A program made the translations under genes and the position numbers. Shown here one piece after another: positions 21,031 through 33,371 of a stretch of DNA of 64,000 bases. Position 1 is the first letter of the stretch; every line of letters begins with the position of its first letter. The stretch comes from Selaginella tamariscina. Its lineage: Eukaryota; Streptophyta; Lycopodiopsida; Selaginellales; Selaginellaceae. The notes under the pieces are model-generated. The model was not told the DNA's origin. It was given only the letters and a program-made list of their open reading frames with translations, and did no database searches. The DNA lies in the NCBI GenBank assembly GCA_003024785.1, contig PUQB01000113.1, positions 300,372-364,371 on the forward strand, given 5' to 3'.

Positions 21031-22479
21031 TTTGTGGCGACAACGGAGGGATAATAAGTACACATGGATGGAGTTCACTGTAGCAAGCAGAGTTGCGGCC
21101 CGAAGGAGAGACCGGAGAGCGGGCTTAACTCATTTGAACAACTGGAAATCAGTGAGTATTAGCTAGCTAGGAGGATGTGTCGGGCCGGCCAAGAAAGGTT
21201 GAGGGAAGGCATAGAGGCACCCGGTTCCACAATCAGCCCTTGCCTCGCCTACCCGAGGAAACGACGCAAACACACATGGCCCAACTCCAAAGAAGCAGTA
21301 AACCTGGCACAGTAGTAGAGGCGGTCGCAAGCTGCAAATGACAAAGAAAGGTATGAAGAACCCACAGCACGTCTGGATGTCATTCTAGGCCTAGGAGCAT
21401 GGGGAATGAGCAGCACCTGGATGGGTGACCCCACCTAATAATGACTTATGATGCAGAGTGGGATGGATGGCAGGACGATGGAAGCCCTCCACCCCTCTTG
21501 ACATAGGCGAGAGTGACGGCTATGATGAGCCCCCACATCGAGAGTAGAACCCGTGTTTAATGAGTACCCCCAAGGAGGAGACCCCACACATGAGAACCCC
21601 AGGAGAGGGAAGGCCTGCGCTAGAGGCAGGAATCTCGGCAGCAAAATCAGCACAAATAGTGCCAAGGGACGAGAGCCGGAGGCCCAGCGTGGCCAACGCC
21701 ATGAGGGACATAAGGTAGGAAACCCAGGGCCACCGTCACCCACAGAGTAAGGCGAGAGGCCCATGGATGCCCAAAAAGAGGGGAGGAAGAGCCTCATCCG
21801 GAAGGCCCCTATAGGGAGGGACATTGATTAGTGATAAAGCAACCTCTACACCAGAAGTTTAGCTGATCGGATGATGCAGCAGGCTAGGGTGATTACCATA
21901 ATGAGAACCCAAGGCTTCAGAAGGCTGGGGTACACATGGGACGACCACCTTAAGGAAGGCGATTGGACATCGACGAACTGACAGACTAGGAGCAGGTATA
22001 GTAAGGGGGCCACACAGTGGTCACTCTGGGCAAGGGACGAGGGGATTTCATCCCAGGGTGAGGAAAATCTGCTCGAGCGACCAAAACCATATCGACCCGC
22101 ATAGGAATTCCGCAAGGTCGCACGATAGAGCAACAATCACATGAGACGAGGGGATACTATCTTAGGGCAAGGAGAATCTGCCCCGTCAACCACAATCGTC
22201 TCGACATCACGAGGGGATCCGCAGGGCCACGGTCCTACACAACCACTCACTGATGAGGAATAACCGTTTAGCTAAAGTATGCCGCACCACCAACCGTAGG
22301 CTGGTCCCGCAAAGGGGCCCTCGAGGATAGCCGGGAGGAGCATGTCCTCATCACCCACCCTCAACCGGAGGGCGGGGGCGCAAGGGAGGAAAAAAGGTTA
22401 CCTGCAGAATACTGGGACGAGACACATCACGTTCGAAACGGAAGGTCCGGATCAAAGCACTCCCAGGCTCAACAGGACG
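21031..22479 (+). other. Leader region of element E
   Basis: No protein feature is recognisable. The first bases after the LTR (TTTGTGGCGACAACGG) are where a tRNA primer site would be, but I cannot name the tRNA. An imperfect tandem duplication of about 118 bp starts at 22028 and 22146 (GACGAGGGGAT ... AATCTGC). Long leaders before gag are common in large plant Ty3 elements. Confidence 0.5.
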
Positions 22480-23680
22480 CCATGGGAATTGATCCGGTGA
22501 CCTTACTAGCCCGCGTGCTCAATCGGATGTAGGAGAGCACAGTAACAGTACTCTTACTCGCATCTGAGGAGCGAAGGGTGAAGATGCAGACCAGCATGTA
22601 CACAAGTTCAAGCAGGTATGTGAGTTGAGGAACATAAGCAACAACCACAAGAAGCTGAGTGCATTCGTATGCACTTTGGACAAAAAGGCACATGCCTAGT
22701 GGATGTGATTCCATGAGGCAAACGAAGGAGCTTGTTGGGAAATCGCACGAAGGCATTTTAGATACCTTCCGAGAGGAAAAGAGTGAGGAAGAGGTAATCC
22801 ATAAGTTGACGAACATGAAGCAGAAGGCAGGAGAGTTGGTCGACGAATACACGGTTTGCATGCTGGGGTACATCACTTGACTAAGGGATGCCCTAGTCCA
22901 CTTGACCAAGAAAATGTGGTACCGAAAGGGACTGCGATCAGAGATCTGCTGTGGATCGGCCTAATGATGACCAAACGTCCAACAAATTACTCCAGTACAC
23001 CAAGAAGGCTAAAAAGCAGAAAGCCAAGAGACGCCAAGAGAGGAAGATGCAAGACAAATAAGACACCTAAGGGGTAAATACACCACCACGAATGAGGAAA
23101 ATCTCTCAGACATCCCAAAACCTACCAAGAAGGAGAGACGGCCAGGAGCCAAAGGGCACATGCATATAGAGAGGGGAGACCCAGGGAGTGGCAACATGGA
23201 AGGAAGACTTAACCACAACACTAGCTCAAATGGGATACATTGCATGCGGGGACAAGTATTGTCGAGTATGTAACATCCGTGTGTCCCACAACACGGACGA
23301 TTGCTATCGATTGGCCAAACTTCTGAGCAATAGGCTACTGCAGGCAGCTACATTGATGGTGGAATGAAAAGCAAAAGGGATGCAAATAGTTGGAGGAGTT
23401 ATGGGAGTAGAACGGAAAGGGAAAACCAACCTCGCGAGGTCATGGTCTGGAGACTGGAGTCGAGGTCCCGTCCTGTGAGCGAAGCCCTAACGACCCAGGT
23501 ACGGCAACAAAGAGAGGCAGCCAGAATGTAGGGAGAATGTGCGCATTATGCGAAGGTCCACACCCACTCTCCCAGTGCTCATGGGTATCCTTAATCAAAC
23601 CATTGCTGGAAGCACAAGCACCCAACACTACAAGGGCAGTTAGCAAGTAGACCCCTGCCGACCCACACCATCCCCACACT
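22480..23680 (+). pseudogene. Element E gag with zinc knuckle
   Basis: Plus-strand traces of a gag capsid: SHEGILDTFREEKSEEEVIH and LTNMKQKAGELVDEYTVCML (22745-22880), then a basic stretch and CALCEGPHPLSQC (23540-23578), the counterpart of the knuckle of element D. Each block lies in its own short frame. The gene is decayed. Confidence 0.75.
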
Positions 23681-24059
23681 ATAGGTGAACCAAGTAACGG
23701 TAGTACTACCAGGATGGGATGACGAGATGAACACAACGCCACAGGCTCCCTTAGCAAACAAAATAAGTATCGCACATATGTAGAACCAGGGGAAAGGGAA
23801 GGCACCGCAAGAGGGACGGGCAGAAAAACCCATAGTATTAAAGCAATGGGTAAGGAAGCAAATTAACGTGCCGATCGCTCCAAAACCAACGAAGCCCAAC
23901 CAGGGCCAAGGATCGCAGAGAACAACGAGGAGGCGGGAACGCCCTGCCTTCAGCATAGGAGAAACCAAGACATCGATGGGGCAAGAAGTGCCACGTATTT
24001 TAGCTGCACAATGCGGGGATTAGCCACAAGGATCAGCAAGGCCCCATCCAAGAGGCACT

Positions 24060-24420
24060 ACAACTATAGTGGACTATGTGAACGATGTGCTAACAATTCA
24101 AATTTGTATGGCAAACCGCACAATCACGCGAGGTGATTATAGACGGAGGGTCGGCAGTGAACACCATGTCAACAGAACTCCATCATAAGCTGGGTATGCC
24201 AAACCTCAAAGCCTACTCCCTTCCAGGTACGCATGGCAAATCATGCCGAGGTAATATTCAAGAGCATCCTAAGGGCAGTAGAAGTTGAGATCCAAATTGT
24301 CAAATTTTGGATAAATGTTGTTGTCCTCAAAATGGCACCAAAGGGGATTTGACCTACTTCTTGGTCGACCCTGGCTCAGGGGCGTGAAGATGCAGCATGA
24401 CTAAAGCACCAAAGATAAGA
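24060..24420 (+). pseudogene. Element E protease fragment
   Basis: VIIDGGSAVNTMSTELHHKL is readable from about 24131 and is followed by GMPNLKAYSLPG. The D-G-G-S motif corresponds to the retropepsin active site in some plant Ty3 lineages. Beyond about 24420 no homology to pol is found. Confidence 0.7.
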
Positions 24421-25239
24421 TTCAGCACCAGAGGGGAATGAGGTTCGTGCCCACAAGCCAAGTCTAGGCACCCACGCAAAGATTTAGAGTGCTAGAATTG
24501 CGCTAGGCATGCGCAGAGGATGGGACAACGACAAAACGGCAACTTCGGCGCCCGTCCACCAAGCTCAGGCCACTTAAGGTGGGAGGACCCTCATCAAAGA
24601 AGGCATTGCATGCATAGGCGGACCAACGATCGTAGGGGGAGCGCCCAAAGCCCGAAACAATACAAACACAGTGCGGGAACACAAGAACCGGTTCACCGAC
24701 CATGTCACGATTCTGGAGGAGCCACTTGGACACACCCCAGACAAATGATAGCGCCAGCCAAGTGGGCCCGACCCAAGCCCTATACCAGCCCCGACCTCAA
24801 CCAAGAATACCCACCGCACACAGCAGATCGAAGATCAGCTATGGAAGAGGGGAGGGAAGAGCTCCGGCGAGGACATTCCCTAATAAAAGTAGGGCGTGAA
24901 GTTGGAATGGTCGGGACCGGTGTGGAAGGCCTCGATAGGAAGGGACCAACTAGTAAGGCTCTATAGTTAGGACCAGGGTGGGCTCCACCAAGCACCATCA
25001 AGGTCACAGCAAATGGCAATGACGGACAAGCAATACGATAGACATCTAACAGTAGCTGCTTTGCGCCAAAATCCACCCAGACGGAGCTCAGTCCAAGGCA
25101 CCTTGCGGCAAGGCAACCAAAGCAATAGAAAACCCCAGGGAAGTGTAGTAGGAAGGATGGTGCGGCAAGAAGGAGGATCTCCAAACACATGTGGCCAGCT
25201 ACAGGGTCACATGGTCCATGAGGATGGACCGCATGCGTG
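24421..25239 (+). other. Element E, region where pol is missing
   Basis: This stretch lies between the protease trace and the extra ORF. I find no RT, RNase H or integrase motif on either strand. Reading frames are short and overlap on both strands, as expected for old GC-rich element DNA. Confidence 0.5.
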
Positions 25240-27170
25240 AGGCATGTACTACAAAGGCAATGATGGTCAGACGGAGCCATCAATGTGTATTTGGGCACAG
25301 GGATAGTTGCACTAGTCACCTTAGAGGACGTCATGAGACCGCCACATCAGCAGTACCAGGAAGGAGGTGTACAGTGCAATACTTCAACCACCATGATGAC
25401 AAATTGGATGGAGAAGAACAGGCCAATGGTGATCCAAGAGATTCGCGTGTCCATCGGGGGCCAAGAGTGAATAGCGGAACTTGTGTCGCCCAGGTATTCC
25501 AGGTTCAAAGAATTGATCGGCCAACACAATGTTCGACAAGTCATGAGACAGTTGCATCTGGACGAGTTCTTTAACCTTCCATGGGGAGAAGTGGAAACCC
25601 CGGGATTCTCGAGAAGCCAGCAATTCATCCATCCGCATAATTGGTAGCTAGCCAGACTGGATGCAGAGGATCCAATTCCGCTCGGATGGGAGCGCAATCT
25701 TCCGCATTATGTTCGACAAACTAGCGATAGTTTTCGACTACTAGAGGACGGCCTAGCAGAGATAGAGCCATAGAAGCCTACCACCATAGGGAACAAGGTG
25801 CTACGGGGCATACAATTAAGGGAGGAAGTCATAACATTGGTGGCCTTCATGCTCACAGGAAGAACGGGAAAACAAATCACCACGGTTAGCAAACGGCCTC
25901 TGCAAGGCCTGGGAAGGAGTCGCGGTGAATTGGGCAGACTGGCTTAAGCAATACTTGGTTTCGGCTCTAACTAGCGGTATCCACGAAGTTCGAACCTAGA
26001 CCAAGCGAAGACTTTCCATGGCTGGCCATATCGCTATCATGACTGCATGCTTGTTTGGCCAAACTACAGTTAAAGCATTGCCACAGCTCCATACAAGGGA
26101 GTAAGAGCGGATTGAAACAAGTCAGGACAACCGTAAGGAGTAGCCAGGACCCCCGGAGTCGACAGTGAAGTAGGCGAGAGGCAGCCCCCCTTCTGACCAG
26201 GAACCACAAAAACTATACACACAGTCCCCTAGTTGTGGGACCCCTGTTACCATTGGAATCCCCATCATAAATACCTAAACGATCGATCGGGCCAAGCAAG
26301 GGAAACGGAGGGTGAGTCCGAGGAAGAGTCAAAGGTTACCTACCAACATTTCCATGTCGATAGTCAGTGGCCTCAACAACCTACATCAAGCTTGTAGAGC
26401 CTTCGACCAACTAAATGAAGCAATGGTGTGTATAATGACCTCGACCTCCTAGCCGTGGCAAAAGAACACGATGCCATAGTAGCTAAGCTTACCAAACGAT
26501 GGCAGGACGCATGCATGGAGGACACCAAAGAAGCTAAGGAACTGCTCTACCAAGGAGGCCGACTATGTAGGCTAGTAAGAAGGATGCATGGGAACTCTGG
26601 AGCGAGAGAGCAACGAAGTTCCGTAGGTTACAAGGTGAGTATGATACCCTCCAAGGGCTCCTAGACCACCACCAGCACACCCACAGCCAGGCCATAGCAA
26701 GGAAAGAACGGCAAACTCATGAACTTAGGACTCTGATCGAGCAGAGTAGGGAGTTCGAAGAAGCCCGAGTAGAGTTGGCGGCGATCAGGGAAGAATTGCA
26801 CCAAAGGGCTCAACTCACAAGGGCTAGAGACACACTTACGGCCAACCAAGGAACCCTTACTCGGAGGGCCGGAGGCGAGTGCTGCATTATAGCAAGCACA
26901 GGATGGGAGCACATCTCACCCAGGAAGCAAGACCCACCACGAACCACTACCACAACATTAGTGGAGCACACTCAACAACAAGCCCAACTACTCGCAGTAA
27001 GGGAACAAGAGCTATAGCACTAGCGAAAGTGAGTCCAGAAGTTGGAGGCTCAAGTAAAACACGTGTAGGAGCAGTAGGAGGCCGGGTTCCAGGGAGCTAC
27101 AAAAGGCTATCGAGTTATAGGATTCAACGATCACCGCCCTGAAGCAGAAGCTAGCCGTAGTGGAAAGCAA
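25240..27170 (+). pseudogene. Unidentified ORF downstream of pol, element E
   Basis: The frames include TTMMTNWMEKNRPMVIQEIR (near 25400), SPRYSRFKELIGQHNVRQVM (near 25490) and the charged, helix-forming segment DLLAVAKEHDAIVAKLTKRW (near 26450). The second half (26700-27050) is rich in Glu, Gln, Arg and Leu in heptad-like spacing, which suggests a coiled coil. It aligns with 16194-14457 of element D. The function is unknown and stops are present. Confidence 0.55.
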
Positions 27171-27263
27171 AGGACACTACCTACCATGACACTCGAACAT
27201 GACCTAGGTTAAGGAAGCACATGGCCTGAGGACAAGCTAACGATTAAGTCCAGGCAATTTGGT

Positions 27264-27910
27264 TGACAGTGATTTGACCACCATCAAACCGCTAGCCGGT
27301 GTGAACTAGCGATGGGACGGAGTAGCCGAGTGATGAAGGTATAATAGGTACGGACTCAACTGCAATAGCTGTCAGGCAGCACTTACCAAGCATAGATCAA
27401 AGATCAATTAACCAAGGTACTTGGGACAGCACACATAAGGGAGGAGCATAAATGCTACAGGTAGGATTCTGTCATAGGGCGGCAAACTAGTGAGAGACCC
27501 ACTATATAAGTAGGAAGGTTGGTAGTGAGTCGGGTCCTTCTAGTCTATTTTCATCTTGTATCTTGCTCCACCTTTTTGGGGTAGCTTTATACTCAGGTAG
27601 GCAATATATATACATATACATATGTTCCTTTTGTTCACCACCTCTCCCGTTACTCTCCTCTTGCTCCACTCCTAGCCACAACAACGACTAAGGTAGGAAG
27701 GAGCAGCACTGCACTAAGAGAACCCCTCCTCACCTATACATGGACCCTCATGGCGTACGGGTAGAGGCCATCTCAGCACCTTTCAGTACTCTCGAGGTAA
27801 GGCCAGCTAACCGGTGCGACCCCCATGACTGGACGCTATCCATAGCATCCTAGCGACCACCGAGACTTCATAGCAACACCACATCTGGCCTGCAAAGTCC
27901 CCGACAACCA
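27264..27910 (+). repeat. 3' LTR of element E (647 bp)
   Basis: It begins TGACAGTGATTTGACC and ends CCGACAACCA. It matches the 5' LTR along its length with many substitutions and small indels, so the insertion is old. No target-site duplication is visible, because the left flank is the LTR remnant of D. Confidence 0.8.
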
Positions 27911-28830
27911 CATAAATAGTAAAAGGTGGGGAAGGGGGGAGGCTTTGTCACATATATTAAGTATGTAAGAGAGTCTTGGGTTCAGACTGAGCTCATTATT
28001 CTTCTACTGGTGCAAGCTCTAGCTGTATCATCAAGACACAACCCTTTGTTGTGCCGCCTTAACTTGCAAACATAGGGGTACATCCCACCTTCAAGGTAGC
28101 ATATCCTTAACGTTGATGAATCTATGCCTGGGAGGTCTTGTTGGACTGCACGTTCTAAGGGTCAAAGGTTGAGGCTTGTCTTCAGCCTACTCCTCCACGT
28201 CAAGCTAAGAGTAGCACTCACAAGCAAAACACATTCGTGTCCTTGTTCAACTGTGGGTTTGAGATCTTTGGCTAACAAGTTTTCCATACTAAGTTCTAAA
28301 CGAAATCATAAAGAGGTTCTAGAATTGGCATTAAAGAGCCACATTCATGCACCTAGTGCAACTCTTGAATCTAAGGGGCTATGGCATGATAGCCCATATC
28401 AAGAAAACAATGTCACATGAAGATGACACTAGGCTAAATGAGGCATAGTACAATGCCTAAGGCACACTTTTTGGGGTTGTCTCATGGGGTTAACACTGAG
28501 GGGTTGAATACTCTAATAACCAAGCATACTTGTGCTCACATCAAGGGTGCTAAGCCTTGTGCATCGACTCAAGGGAGGTTAGGTCTCGTAACTAAATGTG
28601 TTATCAACACACTTGGCGAGAGGGTGTTCTCTTTGGGATCCAAAGGGTTGAACAACCTAAGTTCATTAGTAAAAGTCTTTTCATGAGGCACTTGTAAAGT
28701 GTGTACTTAAGGTTATACAAACCAAGCCTTAGGGAGTTTGGTTAGTAGAAACACTTGTGTTCGCCTTATGATGCACACTCGTGTCTTCACTAAGTACTAG
28801 CCCTAGGACTAGATATGACTTGACTAGTAA
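27911..28830 (+). mobile_element. R2 repeat, right part of the interrupted LTR
   Basis: It aligns with 44690-45690 (for example GGTGCAAGCTCTAGCTGTAT here and GGTGCAAGCTTTAGCTTGTG there, and the CTCCTCCACGTCAAGC segment). It continues where 4659-6961 stops in the uninterrupted copy. It is cut by the assembly gap. Confidence 0.75.
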
Positions 28831-29627
28831 NNNNNNNNNNNNNNNNNNNNNNNNNNNNNNNNNNNNNNNNNNNNNNNNNNNNNNNNNNNNNNNNNNNNNN
28901 NNNNNNNNNNNNNNNNNNNNNNNNNNNNNNNNNNNNNNNNNNNNNNNNNNNNNNNNNNNNNNNNNNNNNNNNNNNNNNNNNNNNNNNNNNNNNNNNNNNN
29001 NNNNNNNNNNNNNNNNNNNNNNNNNNNNNNNNNNNNNNNNNNNNNNNNNNNNNNNNNNNNNNNNNNNNNNNNNNNNNNNNNNNNNNNNNNNNNNNNNNNN
29101 NNNNNNNNNNNNNNNNNNNNNNNNNNNNNNNNNNNNNNNNNNNNNNNNNNNNNNNNNNNNNNNNNNNNNNNNNNNNNNNNNNNNNNNNNNNNNNNNNNNN
29201 NNNNNNNNNNNNNNNNNNNNNNNNNNNNNNNNNNNNNNNNNNNNNNNNNNNNNNNNNNNNNNNNNNNNNNNNNNNNNNNNNNNNNNNNNNNNNNNNNNNN
29301 NNNNNNNNNNNNNNNNNNNNNNNNNNNNNNNNNNNNNNNNNNNNNNNNNNNNNNNNNNNNNNNNNNNNNNNNNNNNNNNNNNNNNNNNNNNNNNNNNNNN
29401 NNNNNNNNNNNNNNNNNNNNNNNNNNNNNNNNNNNNNNNNNNNNNNNNNNNNNNNNNNNNNNNNNNNNNNNNNNNNNNNNNNNNNNNNNNNNNNNNNNNN
29501 NNNNNNNNNNNNNNNNNNNNNNNNNNNNNNNNNNNNNNNNNNNNNNNNNNNNNNNNNNNNNNNNNNNNNNNNNNNNNNNNNNNNNNNNNNNNNNNNNNNN
29601 NNNNNNNNNNNNNNNNNNNNNNNNNNN
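28831..29627. other. Assembly gap (797 N)
   Basis: All bases are N. The gap begins inside the R2 LTR and ends inside exon 1 of PAE1, so the promoter and start codon of PAE1 and the end of R2 are hidden. The true size is unknown. Confidence 1.
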
Positions 29628-30374
29628 GTGGAAATAACTTACCTGGAGACGGCAAAACCTCTGGGAGCAGGTGTGTATGTGTGTGTTGTGTACAGAATTT
29701 GCTAATCTTTGTTATAACAGTATGTCTGGATGGGAGTGTCCCTGCTTATCACTTATCGCCAGGCTTAACTACAAACTGGCACATTTCCTTAGAGGTTCAC
29801 ACACACATACACACATGCACGCACGCACACACTTTGCTTACAGGGTGGAGGATGGTGCGAATCGGAACTACCATGTGAATATAGAGCCAAAACAAATCTA
29901 GGAAGCTCTATGCATATGCAAACTCCAGCTTCCTTCAGTGGTATTCTCAGCAACAGTTCTCAAGTTAATCCAGGTGCATAACTAGAGCAATCTAATTACA
30001 ACTGTTTTAAACTGTACATATAAACATTTTACAGATTTTCACAACTGGACTCACGTGTTTGTGAGGTACTGCGATGGTGCATCTTTCAGTGCAGATGTTG
30101 ATGAACCTCAGAACTTCTCCTCGGGCCAGGTTTATCTTGTTTCATATATATAAATATATCATGATGGTATATAATAATGATGATAAACAAATATATCATC
30201 AGCTTAGTTTAAAATTAAAATATAGAAAATGTTATTAGATGCTTTCTAATGTACGAAATGCTATTTATTATTCTTATATTGTAAGTTATCTATGTAATTA
30301 CAAATCTATATATTCCGTTGCCGGTATTTATCTAGAGATTCATACATGTTTACTTCAAAACATCACACACACAC

Positions 30375-30412
<38 letters not shown>

Positions 30413-31711
30413 TCTACATATATTATTAAGTTTTAAGTTTAAACATTAGCTATACTATTATCCAGGTTTTATACTTGAGGGGAAAGAGAATTTTCAAAGC
30501 TGTCATTGATGATCTTAAGTTAAAAGGATTGAACCAAGCCAACCAAGTAATCTTTTATATACTCCTTTATATATGATATAATATACCAGGATATATATAT
30601 ATTCCTATGTGTGGGTGTTACCTGAGTGTGTCTTTGTACACAGGTTCTCCTCTCGGGTTGTTCTGCTGGAGGGCTTGCTGCAATCCAGCAGTGTAATAAC
30701 CTACAACGCTATCTTCCTGGAGTCAAGATCAAGTGTTTAAGTGATGGTGGATTCTTTCTGAACGTGTAAGCTTACATTAATAAGGGAAACATAATATTAT
30801 TTATTATGTAGTTAACTAATATCAATATCGCATCAATATACAATATTAAATTAATATTGATTGGCTTAAACAGGTCAGATATTAGTGGCAATTTAACAAT
30901 GTCAAACTACTACAGTGATGTTGCTAGCTTTCACAACCTGCAAAACACTCTAGATTCTTCATGTACTTCTTCAAGAAATGCAGCACAGGTTAACATATCT
31001 TGCCTAACAAATAATATGCGTTAAAACATCTTAAGGTTGTTGCAGTGCTTCTTTCCTCAAAACATGCAAGCTTATGTTAAGCCTCCTTTGTTCATATTAA
31101 ATTCAGCTTACGATTATTGGCAAGTAAGTTTACTTGTATACACACACATATTTGTATAGTAATATACTATATACTGATGTTTGTTATATATTACATAAAA
31201 TAATGTTTTGAATACACAGTTGGAAAACGTAAAGAAACTGTCTAGAGAACAATATAGCTCTTGTATGAAGTATACTTCAACAAAATGTCCGGGGCTAAAT
31301 ATTATACAGGGATTTCGCAAAAGTATGGTTCATGCTTTATCAATATCAAAATATAGAAGCTCTTCAGGCATGTTCATAGACTCGTGCTTCCTACACTGCC
31401 ATGGTATCACTGATTTTAGCTGGAACAATCCCAAAGTCAATGGCAAGGTACGCATGTTATATATATGCAAGTATTTACATGTGTGTTATTATATAAGTAT
31501 GCATACATATATGTGTAACATGTATAAAGACATAGAGACTTGTATGGCACAATATTACATGTACATATATACATGATACATATACAAATTATCTATTTTC
31601 TAGTCCGCAGCACAGACAATTGGTGATTGGTACTACAGTCGATCCTCAAAACCAGAACACAGTATAGATTGTGCATATCCGTGCAATCCTACGTGTACTC
31701 TTCCAATTTGA
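29628..31711 (+). CDS. Pectin acetylesterase PAE1, 10 exons, 5' end in gap
   Basis: Exons: 29628-29670 (partial), 29721-29794, 29844-29973, 30035-30129, 30466-30546, 30644-30765, 30874-30988, 31046-31123, 31220-31447, 31604-31711. All introns are GT..AG and the visible 358 codons are in frame. Diagnostic pieces are [18 protein letters not shown], the nucleophile loop [11 protein letters not shown] (Ser), NSAYDYWQ (Asp) and DSCFLHCHG (His), the triad of family CE13 (plant PAE and animal Notum). Plant PAEs are secreted and remove acetyl groups from homogalacturonan or rhamnogalacturonan, changing wall stiffness and pectin digestibility. The start and signal peptide fall in the gap. The gene points at RLP1. 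Confidence 0.92.
30378..30410. repeat. (GA)n microsatellite in PAE1 intron 4
   Basis: A pure GA run within the intron, preceded by a CA run. Its length differs from the run in PAE2 (36129-36161), one of the few differences between the two copies. Confidence 0.9.
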
Positions 31712-33371
31712 TTAAGATTGAAAACCACTTAATATGTTTGTACTTCATCGTTCTTGTTATATTTTGAAATATATCTGTTTATGTACTTGTTCAGCGGTGT
31801 GTGTACGGGCTTGATTCCTCTAATGAATATTTATACACATAACCCATACAACATACTAAGTTATATACACACACACGCGCGATTATTTCTACAGGTGAAT
31901 GTATGTACTATTTAACATATGTGAACCAACACGTGGGAGAGAGCTAGATTTCTCACGACACACCTCTGCTTGGTTGCTGTAACCACTTCAAACAGGACGG
32001 CAATATGACTCGACCCTATTCATTTGTTATCCTGATAGGGGTCCACAAGGACAAGAATCACTTATTCAGTACATACTTCAAGCATGAAGCTACAGTAATC
32101 CAAACGAAACAGACCTGGATTACACATTTCCGAGTTATCACTCTCCAGATAAACAAGCTCACTGAAAATTCTATGTCTCAATTCAAAATTCAAATTATGT
32201 TTATATATCATTTTAATCCTCCTATACGAATATTATTTTTGAATAAAATGTATGCACACAAAACATATTATTTCAAAGGTTCAGCTGGACAAATATAACT
32301 AACATATGCTTAATTTCATTTCAATAATTATATTTAAATACATTATATACATGCACGTAGTAAAGGTAGTAAATTTGACACATTAAAAATCTCTGTGGAG
32401 TGTTTGTTCCTAACATGTGAACGTGAGAAAGATTTAACACTAATTTAAATAAGTACACACGTGTGTTGCATAAATGTGAGAGAGTTTTAACAGCAATCTA
32501 AATAAGCACACGCACATGTGTTGTGTTGCATAAGTATATTACCAATGGTTGATATCGTAATATTTTAAACACTAATATATTCAGCTTTAGTTTGTGCTAT
32601 GATATTACTAGGTGAAATGCATGCAGCTCTAAATAAATAATTTCAAATATATTGCTTTAAATTTCTTACTTTTAATCCACCATGGAGGTGGAACTTTTAA
32701 TTTTCATACATATTAACTTTCTCTTCCTCCCACGTCAAATACTTTTGTACATATTTATATATTTTTAATTCGTGCATATTAATTAATATTTGATAAATTT
32801 ATTGGGGATTTCGTGCTTGTGCTATTAAATATTTGTATAAATGTTTTCGAGCTAAGTTCAATATTTTATAATATAGAAATCACGTTTACTTATGTATGTG
32901 ATGTACAACATAGTAATGTCATACTGAGGGATTCCATGTAGGCTGTAACGGCGCGGTTTTCATGTACAATGGTGCATGTAGATGGCTATACATTCGGACA
33001 AATGAGATGAGATCTACCCATGCGTATAAGTTCCGACCCATATATTCTCACTCTTGGCTGATTTGCTAGCAGTCGGGGGGCTGTGGTAGTGTGGGTGTCG
33101 GATTGGCCTTGGGAAAGGTGGTGGAGCTTCCGCAAGCGTGCGTTACGTTACATGCCACCATAGCCATCGACCCGGAAACTTAACTACGTTACATGTAAGA
33201 CCTTCCACGCATGATTGTGTGTGCAACCGCGTAGGGTAGCAGAGACAATTGCATTAAGCGCATTTAGATTTGAACTCTGAAATGCTATGTTTCTTGAACT
33301 TTGCTACTTAAGTCAATTGATATAACAGCTGAAGGAACACGTACAATATTAGAAAAAGCAAATAATAATTG
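31712..33371. other. Intergenic region between PAE1 and RLP1
   Basis: No coding feature is seen. It holds the 3' flanks of two convergent genes and, at 32025-32680, one copy of the X repeat, which recurs diverged at 34245-35040. Inside X a motif with ACACACGTGTGTTGCATAA recurs twice within about 60 bp (32452-32525). Confidence 0.6.
32025..32680 (+). repeat. X repeat, copy 1
   Basis: It aligns by eye with 34245-35040; shared stretches include CTAATATATTCAGCTTTA and GTGCTATGATATTACT. It recurs at 37778-38433 as part of the tandem duplication. It has no coding potential and may be an old non-coding duplication. Confidence 0.65.

Larger units (their letters stand above)
20354..27910 (+). mobile_element. 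Ty3/gypsy element E, pol-deleted
   Basis: It has two LTRs in direct orientation (20354-21030 and 27264-27910), a long non-coding leader, gag, a protease motif and the extra ORF. No RT, RNase H or integrase motif is found between the protease (near 24150) and the extra ORF (from 25240), so pol has been lost. It is the same family as D, in opposite orientation. Stops are frequent throughout. Confidence 0.85.

Noticed and set aside
28729..29878. Long open frames across the gap on both strands
   Set aside because: They consist almost wholly of undetermined bases and have no coding evidence outside the PAE1 exons at the right end.
32005..32298. 97-codon plus-strand frame starting MTRPYSFVIL (repeated at 37758)
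   Set aside because: It lies within the non-coding X repeat. The diverged X copy at 34245-35040 does not keep the frame, and no domain is visible.
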